DNA from: CAYXZQ01 sp963717515 | GTDB taxonomy: Archaea; Nanobdellota; Nanobdellia; Woesearchaeales; DSVV01 | Length of the DNA stretch: 64,000 bases | NCBI GenBank assembly: GCA_963717515.1 | Contig: OY970338.1 | Span: 744,001 to 808,000, forward strand | Direction: 5' to 3' | Shown: piece after piece, positions 51,644 to 59,632 of the stretch | Layout: each line of letters starts with the position of its first letter | Numbering within the stretch: position 1 is the first letter of the stretch | Position numbers and translations under genes: made by a program | The notes under the pieces: model-generated | Told to the model about the DNA's origin: nothing | The model's database searches: none | The model's input: the letters and a program-made list of their open reading frames with translations, nothing else

Positions 51644-52702
51644 TTAGCTTATGCCAAGCTTCTGGTCAATGATATTCTGGTAAAACTCTATCGGCCTTAC
51701 ACCTACAATCTCCTGCCCGTCAACGTAGAATGTCGGGGATGACCTCGCACCGCTGTCAATACCCTCCTTCAGAGAGTTCTTGACATCTTCCAGATGGCTA
51801 TGATCATCAACACAGGCATCAAAGATGTTCCTGTCAAGGCCAACTGCCCAAGCGATATTCTTCATTGCATCAATGCTCAGGTTGCCTTCCTCAGCAAAAA
51901 TCCTTTCAATGAATTCCATATGCTTGCCCTGGTCCCAGGCGCACTGGACTGCATTCGAGACAACGACACTCTCCATGGACATTGGAAAATATCTAATCCT
52001 CACAACCAAATTATCCCCATATTTTTCCTTCAGCCCGATGAGTGTGTCCCAAGCCTCAGGGCTGTACTGGCATGTAAAATCCAGATATGCCCGCATCTCA
52101 ACAGTGCCGTTGACTGCAGTCATATTGATCCCTGTCTCTGGTGACGCTGTGTTTCCAGTAAATACCTTTACCAGAACCAGAAGCAATATTATGCAGACGA
52201 CCCCTGCGATTATAATGACTTTGGATAGAGTCGAATCTTCTTCATCAAATTCGTCTTTTTCAGCCCTCTTTTTTGCCTTTGCAGTCTTCTTCGCTGCTTT
52301 TTTCGCCTGTTTTTTCGGTTTCAGCTTTGCTTCTGCCGGTCTTGGCTTCTCTTCAACATGCTCATGTTCAACAACCACGAATGCTTCATCTATTGCCTTT
52401 GACTTCTCTTCAGGCTTTGGCTTCTCCGCCAGCTTTGGTTTTGCTTCAATGGGTTTATGCTTCTCTTCAGCAGACCTGGGTTTAGCCTCTTTTTTCTTGG
52501 GTTTCAATTCAGCGCTCTCGCCAAGGATCTCAGTTATTATCTTCTTTCCTTCCTCATCCTTCATCGCAGTCTGCTCGACGCTTGACAACCTCTCCTGGAT
52601 ACGGGCCTTGCCCTTCTCAAACTCCTTATCGTCAATAATGCCTGCCTTGTAAGTCTTCGTCAGCTGTTCAAGCTCCCTATCCAACCTTTCTTTTTGAGAC
52701 AA
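51644..52702 (-). CDS. Membrane-anchored DsbA-like thioredoxin-fold protein with CxxS site
   Basis: This 352-residue protein has a cytoplasmic helical start (about 1-60, EQLTKTYKAGIIDDKEFE resembling a SHOCT motif), then a Lys/Glu/Ala/Pro-rich stretch (65-150). A membrane helix (about 159-181) leads to an outer DsbA-type thioredoxin domain. The active site is C211-Q-Y-S214, so the resolving cysteine is replaced by serine. The cis-Pro loop is SSPTFYVDG. CxxS proteins usually act as isomerases or mixed-disulfide traps rather than oxidases. It lies beside genes for proteins with 25 six-cysteine repeats, a plausible client set. The start is a TTG at 52702, with a TATA box at 52751-52759. Confidence 0.82.
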   Translation of the reverse strand: MSQKERLDRELEQLTKTYKAGIIDDKEFEKGKARIQERLSSVEQTAMKDEEGKKIITEILGESAELKPKKKEAKPRSAEEKHKPIEAKPKLAEKPKPEEKSKAIDEAFVVVEHEHVEEKPRPAEAKLKPKKQAKKAAKKTAKAKKRAEKDEFDEEDSTLSKVIIIAGVVCIILLLVLVKVFTGNTASPETGINMTAVNGTVEMRAYLDFTCQYSPEAWDTLIGLKEKYGDNLVVRIRYFPMSMESVVVSNAVQCAWDQGKHMEFIERIFAEEGNLSIDAMKNIAWAVGLDRNIFDACVDDHSHLEDVKNSLKEGIDSGARSSPTFYVDGQEIVGVRPIEFYQNIIDQKLGIS

Positions 52703-52750
52703 TGCTATTTTTCATCACCAGAAATATTATTGCATATCAAAATCACCTTG

Positions 52751-52759
52751 TATATAAAT
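52751..52759 (-). promoter_or_regulatory. TATA box of the DsbA-like gene
   Basis: Minus-strand ATTTATATA is about 50 bases before the TTG start. GGTGATG in the leader may serve as a weak ribosome-binding site. Confidence 0.5.
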
Positions 52760-52830
52760 AATTTTCTATTTTTGAGTAGATACGTATGGTAAGTCCATGA
52801 TAGTTGTAAATATATCGGACGATGAGCAAA

Positions 52831-52840
52831 CTTTAAATAA
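52831..52840 (+). promoter_or_regulatory. TATA box of the herA operon
   Basis: CTTTAAATAA is centred 26 bases before the ATG at 52862, giving a leaderless message. Confidence 0.65.
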
Positions 52841-52861
52841 GCGACAGGATTCTCATCTGGG

Positions 52862-54424
52862 ATGACAAAGGGGCAGGTGATATCAGGGGAGTTCGGAAAG
52901 ATACTGATCAGGCAGAAATCAGGTAGCGACATCGAGCTTGGGGAGCTTCTTGTTGCTGAAACCGGAAATGTGAAGATCCTCCTGCAGGTCTATGACCTCC
53001 TTTATGGAAGCCAGGTATCAAAGACAAATCTTGAACTCATGAGCGGGCTCAAGCTTGAGGATGACAATGACCTTGAGCTCATGGAGCCTGAGCTTCGCAA
53101 CTACAACCTTGCCCTCCTGAAAAGCCTGTTGGTGATAGAGAACAATCAGGCAAGGGTCTCCAAATCACTGCCAGGATTCTTCTCGACTGTGAGGGAGGTA
53201 AGAGCAGATGACATCTTCTTCCTGACAATGCCGAAAAACCCGCTGTATCTTGGCAGGCTGAGGTCAGGGTCGAAGACTGTCGATGTGAAGATACACCTGG
53301 AGGGCGACAGCGTGCTTTCCGAGCACATACTGATACCTGCAACCACAGGCAGGGGCAAGAGCAATCTCACATCCTGCATACTCTGGGACCTCATAGACAA
53401 GGATTATTCAGGCGTGCTCGTGCTTGACCCGCATGATGAATACTACGGCAGGAACTCGACAGGTCTCAAAGACCATCCGAGCAAAGGCAGGGTCATCTAC
53501 TATTCACCCGCAAAGCCTCCAGCCGGATGCAGGACTCTCAAGATAAACATAAAGAACATCCGGCCCCAGCATTTCAACGGAGCAGTGCTCTGGACAGATG
53601 CCCAGAAGGAGGCGCTCCAGTCAGCCTACAAGGCATTCGGCGATGACTGGATAGTATCCCTGCTCCTGGACAGGAAAGTGGAAGGATACCAGGATGCGAC
53701 GCTCAATGTCATAAAGAGAAGGCTCTTATCAATCCTCAGCCTCAGGGTCAGTGACAACAAGGTCCACTCTGAGGGAGTGTTCGACACCCAGGCAGGCCAA
53801 TCGACAATCAATGATATCTGCGATGAGCTGGAGAAGGCAGGGACTGTGATTGTCGACACATCAAATTTTTCAGGGGCAATCGAGATCCTGATAGGCTCTC
53901 TCATCACTAGCGAGGTCTTCTCAAGATACAGGAGATACAAGATCAGGGGGGAGCTCGGCACAAAGCCGAACATATCGATAGTGCTCGAGGAAGCGCCGAG
54001 GGTCCTCGGCAAAGAGGTTCTTGAGAAAGGCCCTAACATATTCTCGACAATCGCCAGGGAGGGAAGGAAATTCAGGGTAGGGCTGATTGCAATAACACAG
54101 CTTCCGTCGCTGATCCCCAGGCAGATACTGGCAAACATGAACACGAAGATCATATTAGGCATTGAGATGGCGCCTGAAAGGCAGGCGATAATCGATTCTG
54201 CAAGCCAGGACCTCTCTGCTGACTCGAGGAACCTTGCATCGCTTGACAAGGGAGAGGCCATCCTTACCAGCAATTTCTCGAAATTTGCAATCCCTGTAAA
54301 GATCCCTTTTTTCCCTGACATGGTCAAGGAGACGCAGAACAGGATTAACAGGGAAAAATATATAAATGGGTATTCAGGGATAAGGATTGATGGGAATACC
54401 AAAACCGGCCGAGAGAAACCTTGA
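52862..54424 (+). CDS. herA: HerA-like bipolar DNA translocase ATPase
   Basis: This 520-residue protein has an N-terminal HAS-barrel-like domain and then a FtsK/HerA-type ATPase. Walker A is ATTGRGKSN at 160-168 (Lys166), Walker B is GVLVLDPHDEYY with Asp189 and Glu193, and an arginine-finger region lies near NMNTKIILGIEMAPERQ. HerA forms hexameric rings that work with NurA, Mre11 and Rad50 in resecting double-strand breaks. Here it is followed by an unknown coiled-coil gene and mre11; nurA and rad50 are not in the window. The start is fixed by the TATA box 26 bases upstream. Confidence 0.9.
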   Translation: MTKGQVISGEFGKILIRQKSGSDIELGELLVAETGNVKILLQVYDLLYGSQVSKTNLELMSGLKLEDDNDLELMEPELRNYNLALLKSLLVIENNQARVSKSLPGFFSTVREVRADDIFFLTMPKNPLYLGRLRSGSKTVDVKIHLEGDSVLSEHILIPATTGRGKSNLTSCILWDLIDKDYSGVLVLDPHDEYYGRNSTGLKDHPSKGRVIYYSPAKPPAGCRTLKINIKNIRPQHFNGAVLWTDAQKEALQSAYKAFGDDWIVSLLLDRKVEGYQDATLNVIKRRLLSILSLRVSDNKVHSEGVFDTQAGQSTINDICDELEKAGTVIVDTSNFSGAIEILIGSLITSEVFSRYRRYKIRGELGTKPNISIVLEEAPRVLGKEVLEKGPNIFSTIAREGRKFRVGLIAITQLPSLIPRQILANMNTKIILGIEMAPERQAIIDSASQDLSADSRNLASLDKGEAILTSNFSKFAIPVKIPFFPDMVKETQNRINREKYINGYSGIRIDGNTKTGREKP

Positions 54425-55178
54425 GCTCTCAGGTGAGGACTTCAAGGACACAGGCGACATGCAGGCCCTTACTGAAGAGATTGGAAAGAGGATAGAGAAC
54501 CAGGAGGACGAGATATCCAGGTTCTATAAGTTCTTCGAGGGATTCAAGCAGTGGGTCAGGCTCAACAAGCTCAGCACCCGCAGTACAGAAAACTTCAGGG
54601 CGCTCGTAATCGAGAAGCTTGATATCCTGAAGAAACATATCGATAAGACCGAGGCGCTCCTGCAGAACATCATGTCGCTTACAGATGGCGAGCAGAAGCT
54701 CGACACACGGAAGATCACAATCAAGCTTGATGTTGGAAGCGACTTTGAGCAGGAAGTGGTATTTGCAAGAAAACTGCGCTTCCCTGGCGAGATTATCGAG
54801 ATTGCAAAAGAGGTCTCTGCCGGGCTCAAAAAAAGCAGGGAAAAAGCAGGAAAGGACCTGGAGATAGTGAAGAAGACAGGGGAGCTGATACGCAATATCC
54901 TGAGGATGCTCCATAATATAGGCGAAAGCCTTGAGATGTTTGAAAAGCATGTCAGGACTGCTCCTGACCTGAGTGAGCTTGAACATAATCTCCAGCTTCT
55001 CTCCGCAGGTATCCAGAGCGAGAAGAACGCTTTTGAGAAGCTCGGTAAATTCGAGAAGATCCATCTTAATCTGCTCCTGAGCCTCTCCCAGGATGAGAAG
55101 AACGCGATAAAGGAAGAGACAGAGTTCGCTGATGATGAAAACAGGATAAAGATAAGCGAAACTAAAGATTTAAATTAA
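54390..55178 (+). CDS. Coiled-coil protein between herA and mre11
   Basis: This 262-residue soluble protein is almost wholly helical, with heptad-rich segments (about 25-95 and 135-240) and a short beta-like insert (TRKITIKLDVGSDFEQEVVF near 106-125). I recognise no family. It overlaps the herA end by 35 bases and mre11 starts 20 bases after it, so it belongs to the repair operon. A Rad50-like or adaptor role is conceivable, but there is no ATPase motif or zinc hook. A TTG three bases upstream is less likely than the ATG at 54390. Confidence 0.75.
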   Translation: MGIPKPAERNLELSGEDFKDTGDMQALTEEIGKRIENQEDEISRFYKFFEGFKQWVRLNKLSTRSTENFRALVIEKLDILKKHIDKTEALLQNIMSLTDGEQKLDTRKITIKLDVGSDFEQEVVFARKLRFPGEIIEIAKEVSAGLKKSREKAGKDLEIVKKTGELIRNILRMLHNIGESLEMFEKHVRTAPDLSELEHNLQLLSAGIQSEKNAFEKLGKFEKIHLNLLLSLSQDEKNAIKEETEFADDENRIKISETKDLN

Positions 55179-55198
55179 AAACACCATTCCTCCTTCTC

Positions 55199-56404
55199 AT
55201 GAAATTCGTCCATATGGCAGACTGCCATATAGGCAGCTGGCGAGAGCCAAAGCTAAGGCAGTTGACAACCGAGGCTTTCATCAGGGCCACTGAGATATCG
55301 ATTGAAGAGAAAGCTGATTTCATACTGATCTCAGGCGACTTGTTCAACACATCCATCCCTGAGATAGAGAACCTGAAGACAGTTGTAGAGAGGCTAAAAG
55401 AGCTTAAAGACAGGGGCATCTCAGTGTATATAATACCCGGCAGCCATGATTTCTCACCCAGCGGCAAGACCATGCTTGATGTGCTTGAGTCTGCTGGCCT
55501 CTGCAAAAATGTCGTGAGGGGCACTGTTGTGGATGACAGGCTGAGACTGAGCTTCACGACAGACAAGACAGGAGCAAAGATTACCGGGATGCTCGGAAAG
55601 AAAGGGATGCTTGAGAAGAGGTTCTATGACGATCTTGACAGGGAATATCTTGAAAAGGAGAAAGGGTTCAAGGTGTTCATGCTCCATACAGCGCTGACAG
55701 AGCTCAAGTCAAAGGAACTTGAGAAGATGGACTCAGCCCCTGTCTCCCTGCTGCCCAGAGGCTTCGATTACTATGCAGCCGGGCATGTGCATGAGAGGAT
55801 CGATAAGACTGTCGAAGGATATGGGAAGATAGTCTTTCCCGGCCCCCTCTTTCCGAACAATTTCAGGGAGCTTGAATCATTGCGATACGGTGGGATATAC
55901 ATCTTCAGCAATGGCAAGGCAGAATTCATGAAGATTGAACTACGCAAGGTCATGCCGATCGAGGTTGAGAGAAGCACACCAGAGGGATTCGAATCAGAGC
56001 TCGCAAGGTTCGCAAAGGAAAACAATTATGAGAATGCCATTGTCCCGATAAGGCTTAAAGGCGCCCTTGAATCAGGAAAAGTGTCTGATATCGATTTCAA
56101 GGCCATATTCGACAGATTCTATGACAAAGGCGCGTATTTCGTGATGAAGAACACTTCAGGCATCTCATCCAAGGAGTTCGAGGAGATAAAGATACATGAG
56201 GAGAATGTCGATGATATCGAGAGAGCACTGATTGATGAGCACCTCGGAAAGATCACTGACCTGAAACTAGACTCTGCAAAAGAGAAGGAATTGACAGAGA
56301 GGCTCATGCATGCCATGCATATAGAAAAGCAGGAAGGGGAAAGGAACATCGATTTCGAGGAGCGATTGGTCAAGGGAATCGACAAGGTCCTGTTGATTGA
56401 TTGA
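55199..56404 (+). CDS. mre11: Mre11/SbcD-like DNA repair nuclease
   Basis: This 401-residue calcineurin-like metallophosphoesterase has the Mre11 motif series. Asp8/His10 are in ADCHIG, Asp47 in SGDLFN, and then come PGSHD (80-84), HT near 174 and GHVH near 200. The family normally has GNHD at the third motif; here the Asn is Ser82, a substitution that could affect metal binding or be usual in this lineage. The C-terminal half (capping domain and tail) is lysine/glutamate-rich. It is the last gene of the herA operon. The nuclease trims DNA ends at breaks. Confidence 0.88.
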   Translation: MKFVHMADCHIGSWREPKLRQLTTEAFIRATEISIEEKADFILISGDLFNTSIPEIENLKTVVERLKELKDRGISVYIIPGSHDFSPSGKTMLDVLESAGLCKNVVRGTVVDDRLRLSFTTDKTGAKITGMLGKKGMLEKRFYDDLDREYLEKEKGFKVFMLHTALTELKSKELEKMDSAPVSLLPRGFDYYAAGHVHERIDKTVEGYGKIVFPGPLFPNNFRELESLRYGGIYIFSNGKAEFMKIELRKVMPIEVERSTPEGFESELARFAKENNYENAIVPIRLKGALESGKVSDIDFKAIFDRFYDKGAYFVMKNTSGISSKEFEEIKIHEENVDDIERALIDEHLGKITDLKLDSAKEKELTERLMHAMHIEKQEGERNIDFEERLVKGIDKVLLID

Positions 56405-56527
56405 GGAATGGTTCTGCAAAATATCTCAGGGACAATTGGATAGTATGTAAAACATCTCAAGGGATAGCACGATTGATTATCCGAAGCTGGATGGAATATA
56501 ATCCAAAGAATTCTATAAATAGATGAA

Positions 56528-56540
56528 AATATTTAAATAA
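56528..56540 (+). promoter_or_regulatory. TATA box of the 112-aa membrane-protein gene
   Basis: AATATTTAAATAA is about 69 bases before the ATG at 56604, so a leader of about 40 nt is expected. It contains the strong ribosome-binding site GGGGGGTG. Near-repeats AAAATATCTCAGGGA and AAAACATCTCAAGGGA lie upstream at about 56417-56466. Confidence 0.5.
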
Positions 56541-56603
56541 TCAACCCTATTCTCTTGTTTTTAGAGAGTATCGGAATGCTCTCAAGAACAGGGGGGTGTA
56601 ATT

Positions 56604-56942
56604 ATGGCAAAAGGAATAGGAGGATGGGCCTTCATCATCGGCCTGATTCTGGCAATATTGATATCTATATTCGGTGCCTTGCAAGGGACATGGGCAATCT
56701 ATGTGCTCGCGATACTGGGACTGATTGTGGGTCTGCTGAATGTTACAGAAAAGGAAATGGTCAAGTTCCTGATTGCAGCAATCGCCTTCATGGTGACTTT
56801 CCAGTCGCTAAGCTGGATTGCACCTAAGATACCGTTGATAAGCGAGTTCCTGACCAACTTCTTCAGCCTGGTTAATGTGTTCATCGCACCAGCTGCATTC
56901 GTGGTAGCAATCAGCGCGCTGTACAGCATAACCAAGGATTAG
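56604..56942 (+). CDS. Small four-helix membrane protein, 112 aa
   Basis: This short, very hydrophobic protein has four predicted membrane helices, at about 8-26, 30-46, 53-72 and 84-108. TEKEMVK lies in the central loop and the protein ends S-I-T-K-D. It has no signal peptide or catalytic motif. Similar small proteins are common in DPANN genomes, but I know no function. GGGGGGTG six bases before the ATG fixes the start. A T-rich terminator follows. Confidence 0.75.
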   Translation: MAKGIGGWAFIIGLILAILISIFGALQGTWAIYVLAILGLIVGLLNVTEKEMVKFLIAAIAFMVTFQSLSWIAPKIPLISEFLTNFFSLVNVFIAPAAFVVAISALYSITKD

Positions 56943-56945
56943 AAT

Positions 56946-56968
56946 TTTTTATTTTTTTTTCTTTTTTT
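56946..56968 (+). terminator. T-rich terminator
   Basis: Long oligo-T tracts begin four bases after the stop codon of the 112-aa gene. Confidence 0.6.
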
Positions 56969-57046
56969 ATATCTAAAGAATAATGCCCAGGCGGGCTTCC
57001 CATTTAATATTGAATCCAAAAAAACAAAATCCTCATCTTCTTGATG

Positions 57047-58459
57047 TCATTTGACCATTTTTATGAGGAGATTCCTGACCTCTGCGGGGTTCGCAGTGCC
57101 TTTCGTATCCCTCATCACCTGTCCTATCAGGAAATTGAGCGACTTCACATTGCCGGACTTGAACTCGTCGACAGCCTTCTTGTTGCCGTCGACAACTTTC
57201 TTGCAGAACTTCTCAAGCTCGCCTGCATCAGAGACTGTCCGGAGGCCCTCCTTTTCGACATAATCCCTGACATTGAAGGGCTTTTCCATGAGCTTCTCGA
57301 GGATCTTCTGGGCGACATTCTCTGTTATCTCCCCTTTCTCCACAAGGCCGAGGAGGTCTATGAGATGCGATTCGTCTATCTTAAGCTCTGAGAATTCCAG
57401 GCTGCTGTAGTTCATGACCCTTGCAAGCTCCCTTCTCAACCATTTCGCAGCAAGCAGCGGGTCGACCTTCTCTGCGACCTTCTCGAAGAGCTCTGCTGCC
57501 TCGAGCTGGGCTGAGATTATTGCGGCATCATCCTTAGGGAGGCCGTAGTCCTTTATGAACCTCGCTGTCTTCTGATGTGCAAGCTCAGGCAGGCTCTGCC
57601 TTGCTTCTTCAATCATGTCTTCTGTAATTTTGGTTATCACAAGGTCGGGGTCGAAGATGTAGCCGTAGTCCTCCTCTGTCTCCTTTGTCCGCAGAGTCCT
57701 GGTTATCCCGATGTTGCTGTCCCAGGCCCTTGTCTCCTGCACCATCTTCTTGCCCTCTCGCACTTCCTTCTTCTGCCTGCTGACCTCATAGGACAATGCA
57801 CGCTCTATCTCCTTGAACCCTGTGATGTTCTTTATCTCTGCACGCACATACCCGGACTCCTTTATAGATACATTGGCATCAGCCTTGATTATGGAATCGT
57901 CCTGGTCGTATATGCCCAGGTATTTTAGTATCGATATCAGCTGCTTCATGAAATCCCTGGCCTCTCCCGGGCTTGTGAGCTGAGGCTCTGTGACTACCTC
58001 CACAAGCGGATTGCCGCTCCGGTTGTAGTCGACAAGGACATGGCTTGACTTGTGCATCCCTGCCGGGTGGACAAGGGATGCAGGGTCCTCTTCAATGTGG
58101 ATGCGCACAAGCCCGATCTCATTGCCAGATGAAAGCCTGACAGAGCCGCCTGTCGCAAGAGGGATCTCGTATTGGCTTATCTGATAGTTCTTGGACATGT
58201 CGGGATAGAAGTATGATTTTCTCGAGAAGATAAGCTCTGGTGAAATCTTTGATCCGACTGCCAGCACTAGCTTGATTGCGTAATCGACAGCTTTCCTGTT
58301 GAGCACGGGCTTTGATCCCGGGTGGCCGAGGCATACAGGGCAAGTCCTGGAGTTCGGCCTGTCATCACCAGTCCTTGCACATCCGCAGAACAGCTTAGAC
58401 TTGGTCTTCAGTTCGCAGTGGACCTCAAGCCCTATGACTATGTCTGTATTGAATTTCAT
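57047..58459 (-). CDS. gatB: Aspartyl/glutamyl-tRNA amidotransferase subunit B
   Basis: This 470-residue GatB begins with the family signature IGLEVHCELKTKSKLFCGC and has the zinc-site cysteines CGCARTGDD...CPVCLGHPG. The catalytic cradle (about 1-290) is followed by the helical and YqeY-like tail that binds tRNA. With GatA and GatC it converts Asp-tRNA(Asn) to Asn-tRNA(Asn); archaea use GatDE for Gln. It is the last gene of the gat operon, and its start overlaps the maf stop by four bases. Confidence 0.95.
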   Translation of the reverse strand: MKFNTDIVIGLEVHCELKTKSKLFCGCARTGDDRPNSRTCPVCLGHPGSKPVLNRKAVDYAIKLVLAVGSKISPELIFSRKSYFYPDMSKNYQISQYEIPLATGGSVRLSSGNEIGLVRIHIEEDPASLVHPAGMHKSSHVLVDYNRSGNPLVEVVTEPQLTSPGEARDFMKQLISILKYLGIYDQDDSIIKADANVSIKESGYVRAEIKNITGFKEIERALSYEVSRQKKEVREGKKMVQETRAWDSNIGITRTLRTKETEEDYGYIFDPDLVITKITEDMIEEARQSLPELAHQKTARFIKDYGLPKDDAAIISAQLEAAELFEKVAEKVDPLLAAKWLRRELARVMNYSSLEFSELKIDESHLIDLLGLVEKGEITENVAQKILEKLMEKPFNVRDYVEKEGLRTVSDAGELEKFCKKVVDGNKKAVDEFKSGNVKSLNFLIGQVMRDTKGTANPAEVRNLLIKMVK

Positions 58460-59049
58460 CTTGACCTGTTCACTTGCTTTGTTTCTGAAACCTCATCAAT
58501 CATCTTTCTCGTCTTCCAGACAGGAAGACCCAGGATATTGTTCCATGAGCCTTTCACTTTTCCGACAAAGCTCTCGAATTCCGGGTCTGTTATGCAATAA
58601 GCCCCTGCCTTGCCCTTGTATTTCCCTGATGTGATGTACTGCCTGAGGACATCTTCTGAGACATCTTTCAAAGTGACTTCTGAGCAGTCAGTGTCCTGCA
58701 GGATCAACCCTGTCCCTGTATTAATGATGCAAATGCCTGTGTAGACCTCGTGTGTCTTTCCAAGCAACCTCTTCATGGTACTGTAGGCGTCTTCATCAGT
58801 CTCCTGCTGGCCAATCTCCCTGCCCTCGAACCATACAAATGTGTCAGCAGCGACGATAATCGAGTCACTATGCCTCACTGCAACTTCAACAGCCTTTCTT
58901 CTAGCAATCTCCTTCACGCGCTCTGTGGGATCGGAAATATCGGATGCATCCTCATCTATCAAGCTTGGATCTATGGTAATCTCAAAGCCGTTCTTCTCCA
59001 TTATATCCTTCCTCCTGGGGGATTTTGATGCGAGTATGAGTTTCATCAT
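58456..59049 (-). CDS. maf: Maf-family nucleotide pyrophosphatase
   Basis: This protein of about 197 residues has the Maf signature LILASKSPRRKDIM at the N-terminus, ADTFVWFEGREIG near 66 (Maf A-D-T motif) and KYKGKAGAYCI near 146. Maf proteins hydrolyse non-canonical or damaged nucleoside triphosphates. A longer frame reaches 59172 inside the rimJ-like gene, but the conserved start and GGAAGAAAG just upstream point to the ATG at 59049 (or 59046). It overlaps gatB by four bases. Confidence 0.88.
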   Translation of the reverse strand: MMKLILASKSPRRKDIMEKNGFEITIDPSLIDEDASDISDPTERVKEIARRKAVEVAVRHSDSIIVAADTFVWFEGREIGQQETDEDAYSTMKRLLGKTHEVYTGICIINTGTGLILQDTDCSEVTLKDVSEDVLRQYITSGKYKGKAGAYCITDPEFESFVGKVKGSWNNILGLPVWKTRKMIDEVSETKQVNRSR

Positions 59050-59071
59050 TCTTTCTTCCATGAACATGTTT

Positions 59072-59632
59072 TCAATCAATGAGCCTGTATCCTGTATTCC
59101 TTTTCCATTCCTTCCTGAGTATGCCATAGTTGTATTCATCCACATAACCTGATCTGCTGAGCACAGATTCACGGGACCTGCCCTCTTCCTTTGCCCCGAG
59201 CTTCTCTATTATCCTGTTTGACGCATGGTTCTTCACAGCGGCGTGTATCTCGATCCTGTTCAGACCGAACCTCTTGAAGCAATAGTCTATGAATGCTGAT
59301 GCAGCCTCTGTGACATAGCCCTTGCCTGAAAACTCTTCCCCTACACTATAGCCGAGCTCTGCGAAATTGTCGGCATGGCTTATCCTGTTGAGCGAAATCG
59401 TGCCGATGAGCCTCCTGCTCTTCTTCTCCACAATGGCAATGTAAAATGACTCCAGAGTCAGGTATCCTTCAAGGACCCTCTTGATGAAAGCTTCAGCATC
59501 TTCCCTGCTGTATGGATATGGGATTCTCGTATATCTGAAATACTCTTTTCCTTTTGAATATATGCCGAACACCGCATCGAGGTCATCCTCTGTGATGTCC
59601 CTGAGCATGAGGCGCTCTGTCTCAAGCATCAT
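59072..59632 (-). CDS. RimJ/RimL-type GNAT N-acetyltransferase
   Basis: This 186-residue GNAT protein opens LETERLMLRDITEDDLD, the RimJ/RimL hallmark. The acetyl-CoA loop region is GEEFSGKGYVTEA near 102-114 and the tail NHASNRIIEKLGAKEEG is typical. It probably acetylates a protein N-terminus or a small amine. It overlaps gatA by four bases and is part of the gat operon. Confidence 0.87.
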   Translation of the reverse strand: MMLETERLMLRDITEDDLDAVFGIYSKGKEYFRYTRIPYPYSREDAEAFIKRVLEGYLTLESFYIAIVEKKSRRLIGTISLNRISHADNFAELGYSVGEEFSGKGYVTEAASAFIDYCFKRFGLNRIEIHAAVKNHASNRIIEKLGAKEEGRSRESVLSRSGYVDEYNYGILRKEWKRNTGYRLID

